This document shows, one piece after another, positions 1 to 14,300 of a DNA stretch of 64,000 nt. Made by a program: the position numbers and the translations under genes. The notes under the pieces were generated by a model. That model saw only the letters and a program-made list of their open reading frames with translations, did not search any database and had not been told where the DNA came from. Every line of letters begins with the position of its first letter. Positions within the stretch are counted from its first letter, which is position 1. The stretch is from assembly GCA_030737875.1 (NCBI GenBank), contig CM060910.1:634123303-634187302 (forward strand), read 5' to 3'. This stretch comes from Allium sativum. Its lineage: Eukaryota; Streptophyta; Magnoliopsida; Asparagales; Amaryllidaceae.

Positions 1-3000
1 TAACTATATTTCAAATCAACCTTTTCTATCGAACCACAACTATTCCTTTGTCAATTCTGAAGTCAATCAAGTTGGGGTATAATTACCTCTCAGACCTTAA
101 TTGAACAACGTCCTTTACTGTGAAATAGATGAAGCTCGTCACTCACTTTTTCCAATCATCTGTTTACGCAAATTCTTGGATTCAGGTTACGAATCTACTT
201 CTTATATGACAACGTTTGATTATAACTATAACGTTATAATTCCTACCCCTAAAATATCTAACCTAAATTATAAATTTATTTCCTAACTCGAATAATTTAA
301 CAGACACCTAATTTCTAAATCAATAACTAAATCTTGATTTAAACCCTGGATAGTAAATAGTACTTTCCCGAATTCGCTATAATCGAATTCGACGTATAAC
401 TCTCTTTCAGTAATCTCTATTCGATTAACTCTCCCTTTTTAATAACTTATATTCGATAAACTCTATTTCGATTAACTCCTATCGAATAACTAATATTCGA
501 ATAACTCTTCTTGGTTGGCTCTATTTCATCAATTCTTATCGAATAACAAATATTCGATTTTCTTAAATGTGTCAATTCTTATCGAATAACTAACATCCGA
601 TTAACTTAAATGGATTTACTCTTATCGAATAACTTATTCGATTAACTCAACTTGATTTTCTTAACTCGATTATCTCAACTCGATTACTTAACTTGATAAA
701 TCTTAACTCGATTACTTAACTTGATAACTTAACTTAACCCAAATCGATTAACTCAACTCTAATCGATTAACTTAATTTGATTTACTCCTTCGAACGACTC
801 ATTCGAATAACTTAATTGATTAACTCCTTCGAATAACTAATTCGAATAACTTACCTTCGAATAACTAATATTCGATTTACTCTAACTCGATTAACTTAAT
901 TCTAATCGATTTACTCCATTTCGATTCAACTTAATTCAAATCGATTAACTTAACTCAAATTGATTAACTCCTTTCGAATAACTAAATTCGATTTAACTCT
1001 TCTCGAATAACTAAATTCGATTAACTCAAATTGAATAACTAATATTCAATTAACTCTTACGTGTTTAACTCTATTCAAATATCTAATTCGAATAACTCAT
1101 TTCGAATAACTAAATTCGATTTAACTTATTTTTATAACGTTTATTCATTTCAAAAGATTTCCTTTTTACAACGTTTATCCATTTATAAAGATAAACTTTT
1201 TACAACGTTTATCCATTTATAAAGATTTACTTTTAGTAACGGTTCTTCACTTTATAAATGTCCTTTTAATAACGTTTCTACTTCTCTATATAAGTCTAGA
1301 CTTATATATATTCCATTTATCAACGATAAATAATTTATTTAATTTATAAAACATTATTTATAAATTAATCTACTTCAATTTATCCATTTAAAACAGATTT
1401 CCTATTTAATATCTCATTTAAATCCATATCGTGTTATACCATGTGCGAAGCACGTGTTTAAATCTATCCTTGTATAATTCTATTTATTTTCCGAACACGT
1501 GTTCCTTTTTTTATTCCCTAAATAAATATTCCTTTATTCCATTTATTTATAATCTAAATAAATGATCCTTTATTAATTTCCTACATAAATATTCCTTTAT
1601 TCCATTTATTTATAGTCTAAATAAATGTTCCTTTATTTATTTCCTAAATAAATATTCCTTTATATTCTAATTCATTTATTTTCTAAATAAATGTTTCTAT
1701 TTTATTTCATTTATTTTCTAAATAAATGTATCCTTTCTCATTTATTTATTTCCTAATTAAATAAATGTTTCCATTTTATAAAATCCTATCGATTTTATAA
1801 ATAAGATTCATTTTCAATATAAACATTGAAAATCCCCTTATCAACATTTCGGTATGTTATGGTATTCAATCATATCAAATCACGATGTTCAATATCGTCC
1901 AAGCACATATAATTTCCCACAGATTTTATAACATATCATATAACAATATATGAAAAACAATCAAATAACTGTTGAGGAATCCAGATGGATTCCTCCAACC
2001 TGTTTCCCTGCATCACAGATGTTAGACAATATAGATAACACCACTTTCAGTTCCATATGATATATTCTGTTAAACAGAATCAATATAGAAATTTAACTAA
2101 CTGACTAGCAGTTCAATCAACCAATCAACACAGAGTCAAACAGACAATTTTAACAGTTCTAACAATGCAACATGAAATTATAAACTGTTCAGAGTTAGTG
2201 AGATTTACTCACATTGGACGATCATCGTTAATAACGATAACCATCTCTCGATTTGATTCAGACGGACAATTTATTTTGCTATAAATTGTAACGAGCTCTG
2301 ATGGACTTCCAGTCAGTTCCAGCATGCAGTCGTCGTCCTTACGATCCCACTGGATCTGACCGTTCACAATTCACTTAAAAGAAATTGGCCCATCATCATT
2401 CTCCTTGACGTTAGGACCAGGCCTGCTTCAACTGTTCAACCCGCGTCCACTATTCTTCTCCCCCACAAGCTTAAAACCTGTTGCTCCTTTCTTATACTCC
2501 ACGTTCCCATTCTCAACGTACACAACTCCATCAACAGATCTGCTCCAGTTTCTCTTATGTATAACACGCCTGCTCACCCTCCTCTTTCATCATTGTTGGC
2601 CAGACAAAACGCAGTACTACTTCTCAACCCAACGATCACCATGGACGATCACCATGGGCCTTCAGATCTGCTCGCCCACGCAACAGCTTCAGAACCCAAC
2701 GCAACAAATACCATCACCCATATACACATAACACGTACAGTAAAAACCCTTCACGTTCTCACCTCTCCCTCTTTCACAACATGCCACCACTTTCAAACTC
2801 GACCATAGCAAATCGAAATCTGTTCGAGGCCATTACTGACGTCCTAGCACAAAAGAACAGCGCCCTCTACATGCGCCTGCACCCCCAACTTCTGCAACTC
2901 CTCCTCCCGCAGCTGTCACATCACGTCGGACCCAGTAGACCCAAACAAACCCCTACTCACGCAACGCCTCACCCTCAAACTCCCTCCACAACGACGAAAA

Positions 3001-4093
3001 CCAACATCAGCACCACCGTTGAAAACTCGTCCCTTGCGCTTGGGTTAGACTCAAAAGAAGGTGGTGGTAAACTTTAGAATGTCATTGGGAGCTTCGGTAT
3101 GAAGTTTTCCAGGAAGCCAAAATGAAAAGAGATGAAGACCGACAGTATTTAAATGCTCAGTTTGCTTGGTCATTAAGGATTAGTGTAGGTAGGACGTACA
3201 CCCATCGACGTAGGCTCGCGGAATGATGCGACAATACATGGAGTACGTAGCCTTACCACTTACCAGTGAAGTAAACTTTGTGATGAAGGAAACTAATAAT
3301 ATCTCCTAGTCTGCACGTGAAAAGCTTGCGCCATTCATTACCACTTAGTTTAAGTCTTAAGGGTCTTTGTTTGTGGCTGAGATAAGAATGGGGACGTGGC
3401 CTTCTATTCAATCAAAGAATGAGTTAGGATATTTGTTTTAAGTTGTAAACTTTTAACATACTTCGTTAAATAAAATTATATCCACATACGAGCGTTGCGG
3501 ACTGAGATAAATACACCGTTGAGATGAGCTCGGTGTCACGATCCCAAAATTGTAATAATACCGGTATGTTAACTTATTCTGTGAAACCCCAAAATATTGA
3601 TTACAGGGTGCAAATTACTTCAAATGAAAAGTTGCTTATTTAATTAATTAAAAATTACAGAAAAATTCTAAAAATTAAATTATCGCTATGTCTCTAAAGA
3701 ACCTTGTCTAAATTCAAACCTGATCTCTAGTTATATCGAGTAAACCATTACGGTCGATAAACGATTCTATAGCGACTATTTTAAATTTTGATTTGGACAT
3801 ATCTCAAAATCTACACGACGAAATCCCGATTTTTCTCTTCCACTAGAAAGATATACTCTGCCAGCTCCACACGTTTCTTGTTTCACAGAAATCCGGCTTA
3901 AAATGAATCATGTACATTCAGTTGAAGTTCAAATCGCCAATTTGCGAACTGCCGCGACGTTTCAGGTTCGTTTTAATTATAATTATAAATTATAAGTTCG
4001 AACGTTTTACTTTGAGTTATCGATATCGCCAAATCAATATATAAATAATTAAATAAATTAATTATTCGACAACTAACAAAACGCGCCATTACA
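1..4093 (-). repeat. 3' LTR of the giant-LTR element, truncated by the window edge
   Basis: Matches 7254-11345 almost base for base; the first mismatches I noticed are near 1077. It ends at 4093 with ttaca, directly next to the PPT. About 1.76 kb of the LTR should lie left of the window. It contains a degenerate array of TCGAATAACT / TTCGATTAACTC motifs (about 410-1130) and an array of AAATAAATATTCCTTTATT motifs (about 1490-1790). Short ORFs inside, such as 101-286 and 2405-2731, are repeated in the other copy and show no protein features. Confidence 0.9.
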
Positions 4094-4106
4094 GACTTCC
4101 CCCCTT
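4094..4106 (-). other. Polypurine tract of the giant-LTR element
   Basis: On the minus strand the bases just before the 3' LTR read AAGGGGGGAAGTC. They are preceded by a GAGGACGAAATTATTTT stretch, the usual end of chromovirus pol regions. This fixes the element orientation as minus. Confidence 0.85.
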
Positions 4107-5470
4107 AAAATAATTTCGTCCTCGAAATTGCTAAGTTAGAAAAATGCTAATAACTCTACTAACTAGATTTAAAAATCCTTTTTTGTTTACCTCTAAATTT
4201 CAGTTTCGACTGGACCTATTTAATTTTAATTTATTTTATTAATTCATTTCCGACCAACTAAAATTTTCAAAAATTCTGAAAATTTTCTAACACCTTAAAT
4301 TTTCGAAAAATTTCGCCATAACCTCCTTTGTACGGCTCAATACGTCAAACCACAACTCGCCACTCTAGGCCTCCTCCAATCCAAAAGGAAATCAAAATAG
4401 CCAAGCGGCTTGCCAATTCGGCTCATACAATCCAAACTCGTATATGATATAAACTTGTACCTTTTTGTCGGGCATTTAACTCTATCCCTTTCATCTGCTA
4501 CCACTTCAACATATACCAATGTTATCCATTCCAATTGATCTCCAATCAGTACATATCCTCAAATCCAAATCGAATTTCATTCGAACTCTAATATCAAATT
4601 TCAAATTATTGACTTATCAATTTGGTTCCATTCTAGATTATCTCTAATCCAATTCAATTTTATTTAACTCGGTTCAAGTTAAATTTCAATTTATTTTTAC
4701 CATCTCATTTTATTTAACTTCATTAGTTAAATTTTAATTCCAGAACTTAAGTTCCTCGGTTTCTTTCAAGTCAATTTGAAATCATAATGCCAATTCAAAA
4801 CCTTTGAATTTCTAAACAACTTGTTTTCTCAAAACAATTCAAAAACAAAACCTTTAGTAGTAATCCGTCACTTAGAACTCGAAAATGAACACTGATGATG
4901 TCTAGATTCATCATCAGAATCTATTTTCCAGCTATCAAAGTGAGTTCAATACTATATCATGTTCAATTTGAAAAACATTTTCAAAATCTCCCAGGAACTT
5001 AAAATTTCCTTATTTTAAATTCCAAATTCTGATTTAAATTCATATTTAATTCAAACTATTTCATATATTACATTCATATGAATTCTGATTGGTCATTTAT
5101 AACCATTTCACCCTTTTATAATCTTATTCGATTATAATAACAACCAACAAAATCAATATACTATAATAATTTCAAGATATATATTTCTTCTATAAACAAA
5201 TATATTTTGGGAAAAAATATTTCATTTACCCTCTTTCAAAACATACCATGACGGTTCATCGTATTCGAGTGTTTAGTAATCCTTATCGATACAGTGGATC
5301 AAACTGATCGACCAGAATTCATAAGCCACACAACCCATAAATCTCCATAATATAAAACCATTTTATATTGAATAACAATTACGCGCTCATATATATACAC
5401 TCAAACTCAATCTAGGATATTACTAATCCCATCTCTATCGAGTTATGCCACAGAGCCAAGGTAATCACTT
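4107..5470 (-). other. Non-coding interior of the giant-LTR element
   Basis: About 1.4 kb of AT-rich DNA between PPT and PBS. No gag, protease, RT, RNase H or integrase motif can be read in any frame. The only ORF above 60 codons (4337-4534, minus) has no recognisable domain. It is best explained as leader and 3' untranslated sequence left after loss of the coding part. Confidence 0.7.
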
Positions 5471-5488
5471 AACCTGGCTCTGATACCA
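5471..5488 (-). other. Primer-binding site matching initiator tRNA-Met
   Basis: The plus strand reads aacctggctctgatacca, equal to the 3' end of plant initiator tRNA-Met including CCA. The minus strand is therefore an 18-nt PBS starting TGGTATCAGAGC, two bases inside the 5' LTR end at 5491. Confidence 0.9.
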
Positions 5489-5490
5489 AC

Positions 5491-8400
5491 TGTAACGGCT
5501 GGAAATTTTCGACTCCTCGAGAGTCGAAAATCCCGAGACGTAAGTGAAAGAAAGTAGAGGGTGAGGAAGAAAAGATAGAACTAATAGAATAGAAGAAGAA
5601 GAAGAACTTACATCATCAGAGTAAACACGAATCTCACAGCGGAACGAATAAAATATAACATAACTTTGAAATACAAATCAGTACTCGTATATACATACCA
5701 TTTCAAAGTGCAACACTTAACAACACAGCGGAATAATAATAGCTATAATCCTGAAGTCTCCTGCTCCAAGCTCTCCAAGTGTATCTGAAAAATCCCGACT
5801 ACTTGACTGCCCATACAAATTTAGGCACCCAAGAGTTTAGGGAAAACAAAACAAAATAAACTCCGGGTCAGTCATGGGACTGGTGTGAATAAAACTCCAA
5901 CACTTGGTTAAATAAAGGATATCTTTCTGATATTATAATAATGTCTAAATACAAATAGATATCAATCTAGCAGAACGCTTGCATCTCACGTTCCACATAC
6001 ATAGTATACAAATAAACCGTGAGCGCTTATTGGAGATTGGATTCCAACAGACAAGGTATGGGAGCACCTTCCGATCAGTGTACTCTAGAGGAGATACACT
6101 AGGGTTCAACAAGAACGTCTTGCAACCCGGCCACACATGACCGTTCACTCATTTAGCTTGAGTGTAACGAATATATTACCACCGATGGTTGGGATCAGCA
6201 ACCATCCTTCCCGATAAGGGACAGCATTGAAATAGATTATATTATAAAGAAGTACAATTGAATATTCCCTAGATGGTGATAATACACCCTGCTTGGGTAT
6301 GGCCCAACTAGCCATGCTGCCTAGCCCAACTTATGTTATTTCCCGGTTGTGAGGTTTGAGGTCACGTTTATCACTTTGACAGATTATTTCTTCAATTACT
6401 TTGAATGCCACATCGTCATACCCGCCAAATCGTTATCGATTTCTCAAGGCATCACGGGTATAAAAGCTAAGAGAAACGAATTTCTCCGCCACCAACGTAA
6501 TACATTTAAAGAGATCAACATATATGATTCGTTAAGAATACTTTGTCAGACACTCATCCATATACGTTGTTCTGGGACTGAATAAACCGAAGGCACTATT
6601 CAGTGAATCCATCCTACCTAGGCTTTTCACAATAGCCCTTGCACTTCACTCCGTCTTCAATTATCTTCAGCGTACTTGATTCGCAACGCTTATGCTAATA
6701 CGGAGTGGTTCTTCGGATAATAATCCAACCGGTCTCTCCATATTTACAACGTAAATATGGTCAAAACTTTGATAGTCTGTGATTCAACTATCAAATGAAA
6801 ACATGTCGGTGTACAAACAACGATCTTATTTCCAAATGGAAATTCGATCGATCAATCATCATATGTTCATATTTCTTTATTTCATATATTTAGAAAATAT
6901 ATGTTATTAATCATTGGAAAACATTTCCATAGCTTATTTTCACATCACTATTATTTCGCAACTATCAGTCCCTAACTCTAACTAGTATGAGAACAATTCT
7001 CTAAGTATCAATCCGGAAGGTCGAAACCAACATCAGATCGTCACTTAGAAAACCGTTCAACTTACCCTCTCCAGTCAGTTTCTGAATTTGCTTAACTCTA
7101 TTTCTTAAATTCTTATCATGAAAATATTTCATTTTCTATGTTTAGAAAACATATCTGACTATATTTGGAAAACGTTTCCAAAACTCATTTACGGATTTCC
7201 AATGAACGTTGTATAAAACATCGTTACGCTTAATCCATTAATCGCTTATTACTTAACTATATTTCAAATCAACCTTTTCTATCGAACCACAACTATTCCT
7301 TTGTCAATTCTGAAGTCAATCAAGTTGGGGTATAATTACCTCTCAGACCTTAATTGAACAACGTCCTTTACTGTGAAATAGATGAAGCTCGTCACTCACT
7401 TTTTCCAATCATCTGTTTACGCAAATTCTTGGATTCAGGTTACGAATCTACTTCTTATATGACAACGTTTGATTATAACTATAACGTTATAATTCCTACC
7501 CCTAAAATATCTAACCTAAATTATAAATTTATTTCCTAACTCGAATAATTTAACAGACACCTAATTTCTAAATCAATAACTAAATCTTGATTTAAACCCT
7601 GGATAGTAAATAGTACTTTCCCGAATTCGCTATAATCGAATTCGACGTATAACTCTCTTTCAGTAATCTCTATTCGATTAACTCTCCCTTTTTAATAACT
7701 TATATTCGATAAACTCTATTTCGATTAACTCCTATCGAATAACTAATATTCGAATAACTCTTCTTGGTTGGCTCTATTTCATCAATTCTTATCGAATAAC
7801 AAATATTCGATTTTCTTAAATGTGTCAATTCTTATCGAATAACTAACATCCGATTAACTTAAATGGATTTACTCTTATCGAATAACTTATTCGATTAACT
7901 CAACTTGATTTTCTTAACTCGATTATCTCAACTCGATTACTTAACTTGATAAATCTTAACTCGATTACTTAACTTGATAACTTAACTTAACCCAAATCGA
8001 TTAACTCAACTCTAATCGATTAACTTAATTTGATTTACTCCTTCGAACGACTCATTCGAATAACTTAATTGATTAACTCCTTCGAATAACTAATTCGAAT
8101 AACTTACCTTCGAATAACTAATATTCGATTTACTCTAACTCGATTAACTTAATTCTAATCGATTTACTCCATTTCGATTCAACTTAATTCAAATCGATTA
8201 ACTTAACTCAAATTGATTAACTCCTTTCGAATAACTAAATTCGATTTAACTCTTCTCGAATAACTAAATTCGATTAACTCAAATTGAATAACTAATATTC
8301 AATTAACTCTTACGTGTTTAACTCTATTCATATATCTAATTCGAATAACTCATTTCGAATAACTAAATTCGATTTAACTCCTTTTTATAACGTTTATTCA

Positions 8401-11345
8401 TTTCAAAAGATTTCCTTTTTACAACGTTTATCCATTTATAAAAATAAACTTTTTACAACGTTTATCCATTTATAAAGATTTACTTTTAGTAACGGTTCTT
8501 CACTTTATAAATGTCCTTTTAATAACGTTTCTACTTCTCTATATAAGTCCAGACTTATATATATTCCATTTATCAACGATAAATAATTTATTTAATTTAT
8601 AAAACATTATTTATAAATTAATCTACTTCAATTTATCCGTTTAAAACAGATTTCCTATTTAATATCTCATTTAAATCCATATCGTGTTATACCGTGTGCG
8701 AAGCACGTGTTTAATTCTATCCTTGTATAATTCTATTTATTTTCCGAACAAGTGTTCCTTTTTTTATTCCCTAAATAAATATTCCTTTATTCCATTTATT
8801 TATAATCTAAATAAATGATCCTTTATTAATTTCCTACATAAATATTCCTTTATTCCATTTATTTATAGTCTAAATAAATGTTCCTTTATTTATTTCCTAA
8901 ATAAATATTCCTTTATATTCTAATTCATTTATTTTCTAAATAAATGTTTCTATTTTATTTCATTTATTTTCTAAATAAATGTATCCTTTCTCATTTATTT
9001 ATTTCCTAATTAAATAAATGTTTTCATTTTATAAAATCCTATCGATTTTATAAATAAGATTCATTTTCAATATAAACATTGAAAATCCCCTTATCAACAT
9101 TTCGGTATGTTATGGTATTCAATCATATCAAATCACGATGTTCAATATCGTCCAAGCACATATAATTTCCCACAGATTTTATAACATATCATATAACAAT
9201 ATATGAAAAACAATCAAATAACTGTTGAGGAATCCAGTCGGATTCCTCCAACCTGTTTCCCTGCATCACAGATGTTAGACAATATAGATAACATCACTTT
9301 CAGTTCCATATGATATATTCTGTTAAACAGAATCAATATAGAAATTTAACTAACTGACTAGCAGTTCAATCAACCAATCAACACACAGTCAAACAGACAA
9401 TTTTAACAGTTCTAACAATGCAACATGAAATTATAAACTGTTCAGAGTTAGTGAGATTTACTCACATTGGACGATCATCGTTAATAACGATAACCATCTC
9501 TCGATTTGATTCAGACGGACAATTTATTTTGCTATAAATTGTAACGAGCTCTGATGGACTTCCAGTCAGTTCCAGCACGCAGCCGTCGTCCCTACGATCC
9601 CATTGGATCTGACCGTTCACAATTCACTTAAAAGAAATTGGCCCATCATCATTCTCCTTGACGTTAGGACCAGGCCTGCTTCAACTGTTCAACCCGCGTC
9701 CACTATTCTTCTCCCCCACAAGCTTAAAACCTGTTGCTCCTTTCTTATACTCCACGTTCCCATTCTCAACGTACACAACTCCATCAACAGATCTGCTCCA
9801 GTTTCTCTTATGTATAACACGCCTGCTCACCCTCCTCTTTCATCATTGTTGGCCAGACAAAACGCAGTACTACTTCTCAACCCAACGATCACCATGGACG
9901 ATCACCATGGGCCTTCAGATCTGCTCGCCCATGCAACAGCTTCAGAACCCAACGCAACAAATACCATCATCCATATACACATAACACGTACAGTAAAAAC
10001 CCTTCACGTTCTCACCTCTCCCTCTTTCACAACATGCCACCACTTTCAAACTCGACCATAGCAAATCGAAATCTGTTCGAGGCCATTACTGACGTCCTAG
10101 CACAAAAGAACAGCGCCCTCTACATGCGCCTGCACCCCCAACTTCTGTAACTCCTCCTCCCGCGGCTGTCACATCACGTCGGACCCAGCAGACCCAAACA
10201 AACCCCTACTCACGCAACGCCTCACCCTCAAACTCCCTCCACAACGACGAAAATCAACATCAGCACCACCGTTGAAAACTCGTCCCTTGCGCTTGGGTTA
10301 GACTCAAAAGAAGGTGGTGGTAAACTTTAGAATGTCATTGGGAGCTTCGGTATGAAGTTTTCCAGGAAGCCAAAATGAAAAGAGATGAAGACCGACAGTA
10401 TTTAAATGCTCAGTTTGCTTGGTCATTAAGGATTAGTGTAGGTAGGACGTACACCCATCGACGTAGGCTCGCGGAATGATGCGGCAATACATGGAGTACG
10501 TAGCCTTACCACTTACCAGTGAAGTAAACTTTGTGATGAAGGAAACTAATAATATCTCCTAGTCTGCACGTGAAAAGCTTGCGCCATTCATTACCACTTA
10601 GTTTAAGTCTTAAGGGTCTTTGTTTGTGGCTAAGATAAGAATGGGGAAGTGGCCTTCTATTCAATCAAAGAATGAGTTAGGATATTTGTTTTAAGTTGTA
10701 AACTTTTAACATACTTCGTTAAATAAAATTATATCCACATACGAGCGTTGCGGACTGAGATAAATACACCGTTGAGACGAGCTCGGTGTCACGATCCCAA
10801 AATTGTAATAATACCGGTATGTTAACTTATTCTGTGAAACCCCAAAATATTGATTACAGGGTGCAAATTAATTCAAATGAAAAGTTGCTTATTTAATTAA
10901 TTAAAAATTACAGAAAAATTCTAAAAATTAAATTATCGCTATGTCTCTAAAGAACCTTGTCTAAATTCAAACCCGATCTCTAGTTATATCGAATAAACCA
11001 TTACGGTCGATAAACGATTCTATAGCGACTATTTTAAATTTTGATTTGGACATATCTCAAAATCTACACGATGAAATCCCGATTTTTCTCTTCCACTAGA
11101 AAGATATACTCTGCCAGCTCCACACGTTTCTTGTTTCACAGAAATCCGGCTTAAAATGAATCATGTACATTCAGTTGAAGTTCAAATCGCCAATTTGCGA
11201 ACTGCCGCGACGTTTCAGGTTCGTTTTAATTATAATTATATTTATAAGTTCTAACGTTTTACTTTGAGTTATCGATATCGCCAAATCGATATATAAATAA
11301 TTAAATAAATTAATTATTCGACAGCTAACAAAACGCGCCATTACA
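5491..11345 (-). repeat. 5' LTR (complete, 5855 bp) of the giant-LTR element
   Basis: Begins tgtaacggct at 5491 and ends gccattaca at 11345 on the plus strand. The 7254-11345 part duplicates 1-4093. Its low-complexity arrays repeat those of the other LTR: TCGAATAACT motifs about 7663-8390 and AAATAAATATTCC motifs about 8745-9040. It includes a 22-nt near-palindrome at 8540-8561. The flank to the right (from 11346) has a different sequence from the interior beyond 4093, which confirms the boundary. Confidence 0.88.
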
Positions 11346-14300
11346 TATATCTAAGTGGGCCAAGAGGAAAAGGTTAAGGCCCCTTTTGAAAATATAAATC
11401 CAAGTTGTGCTTAATTTAAAAATATTTGCATAGCTTGTAAATTTAATAACTTATTCATACGTGATCGAAACTCAGCAAAACAGGATCTGTTGGGATCATA
11501 TGGATGACGACAATACCATGGAACTGATGGGGAGTGAATCGAAGCTCGTTACAACTTATAGCGAAATAAATTGTCCGTCTGAATCAAGCGATGGTTATCG
11601 TTATTAACGATGATCGTCCAATGTGAGTAAAACTCACCAACTCTTAACAGTTAAATTTTTATAACGTATTCTTAGAACTGATAAATATCTGTTGATTGTT
11701 CTGTGTTAACTGTTTGGTTGAATTGCTTATGTATTGGATGAAACTATAGATAACGGTATATATATAAATCGTTAATCAAATATTTGATTCTGATTAGCAG
11801 AATATTTCATATGTGAATGAAATCGATGTTAATTATATCGTTTAACATTTGTGATGCAGGAAACAGGTCGGAGGAATCTAACTGGATTCCTCAAAATTTA
11901 TTTTATTGTTTTTCATATATGATGATATATGATGTAATATATTATCTGTTGTTTATGATGTGTGTTAAAATGATACTGATCATTGTTATTCGGTATTTTA
12001 AATACCGTAAGAAATACTGGAATGTAGAAAAGGGGATTTTCGAAGTATATTATGAAAATGAATTATTTATATAAAATCAATGGATTTTATATAGATAAGG
12101 TATTATTTGTAAAATATTTACAAATAGAATTTGAAAAGGGAAATATTTGTAAACATTTACAAATAGAAATATTTGTGAAACCAATAGAAAAGGAAAGTAT
12201 TTGTGAAACAAATATAAAAGGAAATTATTTGTTAAACCAATAGGAAAGGAATATTTATTCGCCAAATAAATAAAATAGAAAAGGAAATATTTTATAAAAT
12301 AAATGGAATTATCAAAAGGAATTTATTTGGTAAATAAATAATTTATAAAAGGAAATACTTAAAAATGAATATAATAGTATAAAAGAGAAATTTTATATTT
12401 GAAAGGTTTAGACCCGTGCTTCGCACACGGGTATAACATGATATGGATTTAAAGCAAAGATTATAAATAGAATATGTTCTAGCCGATAGATTGGGAAGAC
12501 TAATTTACAAATAATATTTTATAAAGTAAATAAATTATTTATCATTGGATAAATAGAATATATAAGTCAGGACTTATATAGAGGAGTAAGAATCGATTTC
12601 AACATCGCTAATTGAAACTGAATATGGACGTAGAGTTAATCAAGATGTGTTAAATCAAAATGAGTTAGAGGAGCTAATAGAATTAGAGTTAGAGTTAATC
12701 GATTAAAGTTAGAATAAATCAATTAGAGTTAATCGATTAGAGATAGAGTTAATCAGTTAGAGTTAACCAGTTAGAGAATTAGTTAGAGTTAACTAGTTAA
12801 AGTTAATCAGTTAGAGTTAATCAGTTAGAGTTAACCAATTAGAGTTAATCAATTAGAATAAATTGATTGGAGTTAAAACGAACTAGAGTTATTCAATCAA
12901 AGTTAATCGAGTTAGTCGAATATTAGTTTATTCGAATAGGAAAAAGAAATTATCGAATATAGTTTATTCGAAAGAAGAGTAATCGAATATAGTTTATTCG
13001 AATAGAGTTAAAAGAAAAATCGAATATAGTTTATTCGAATAGAGTTAAAGGAGTTATCGAATATTAGTTATTCGAAAGGAGTTAATCGAATATAGTTATT
13101 CGAAGAAAGAGTTATCGAATAAGGTTATTCGAAGAAGAGAATCAATCAAATATTAGCTATTCAAAAGGGATTATCGAATATTAGTTATTCGAAAGGAGTT
13201 ATCGAATATTAGTTATTCGAAAGGAGTTATCGAATATTAGTTATTCGAAAGGAGTTAATCGAATATAGTTATTCGAAGAAAGAGTTATCGAATAAGGTTA
13301 TTCAAAGAAGAGAATTAATCGAATATTAGTTATTCAAAAGGAGTTATCGAATATTAGTTATTCGAAAGGAGTCATCGAATATTAGTTATTCGAAAGGAGT
13401 TATCGAATATAGTTTATTCGAATAGAGTTAAAGGAGTTAATCGAATATAGTTTATTCGAATAGAGTTAAAAGAGTTAATCGAATATGGTTTATTCGAATA
13501 TAGTTATAGGAGTAAATCGAATATAGTTTATTTGAATAGAGTTAAAGGAGTTAATCGAATATAGTTTATTCGAAAGGAGTTAAGGGATAAGAATTAATGA
13601 ATTAAAGTTAATCGAGTTAAAGTTAATGGAGTTAGGGTTAATTGATTTGAGTTAGTCGAATTATATTTTGGATTTAGATATTTCAGAAGTAGGGATTATA
13701 ACTCTATAGTTATAATCAATGTTTTACAATAAAGAAGTGGATTCGTAAATAGAATCTGAGAGTTTCGTAAGGAAGTTTGTTAAAGATTTAAAAGATAAAC
13801 TTTGTCTATTCCGAAGTTAAAACACTGTTCAGTTAAGGTCTGAGAGGTAATTATACCCCACCTTGATTGACTTCCTTCTTAACTAAGGAATGGCTAAGGT
13901 TTGATGGTTAAGTGAATTTAGTTAACAAGTGAAATGGTTTGAGTTGGCATGGCGATGTTTGATTTAAAGATCAGTTTAAATCCAGTGAAGGAATTTTGGA
14001 AATGTTTTCCAAATAAGAATTAGAAATGTTTTCTGATAATAGAAAATATGAATTTAGAATATATGGAAACATGAGATAAGTAATTAATGAACTAAAGATA
14101 TAAATGTTAAATGATGATTGATTGATATAATTTCCCTCTGGAAATAATATCATTGTTTTCACATGTGTTTTTCTTTGATAGTTAAATCACAGACTATCAA
14201 AGTTTGGATCATTTTCCCGTCATCAATACAGAGAGACCAGTTGGGTTATTATCCGAGAACCACTCCGTATGGGCGTTAGCGTTTCGAATCAAATAGATCG

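Larger units (their letters stand above)
1..11345 (-). mobile_element. Non-autonomous Ty3/gypsy-type LTR retrotransposon with giant LTRs (left end off window)
   Basis: Two long direct repeats (1-4093 and 5491-11345, offset about 7253) flank a 1397-bp interior. Read on the minus strand the order is 5' LTR (11345 down to 5491), a primer-binding site, a non-coding interior, a polypurine tract, then the 3' LTR (4093 down past the left edge). The LTR has TGTAA...TTACA ends. No gag or pol reading frame remains; only the typical end of a chromovirus pol/PPT region (rc of cttccccccttaaaataatt and the following gacgaaatt-like stretch) is left. The LTRs look about 99% identical by eye, which implies a recent insertion mobilised in trans. 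The size plan (LTR longer than the interior) resembles LARD-type derivatives. The left target-site duplication cannot be checked because it lies outside the window. Confidence 0.85.

Noticed and set aside
2405..3077. Overlapping ORFs repeated at 9603-10061 (Pro/Thr/Leu-rich)
   Set aside because: They lie in both LTR copies and overlap in two frames. One is broken in the second copy and none has a domain. Base composition explains them.
5471..5488. tRNA-Met-like sequence
   Set aside because: Only the 3' 18 bases match and no cloverleaf surrounds them. It is a retrotransposon primer-binding site.
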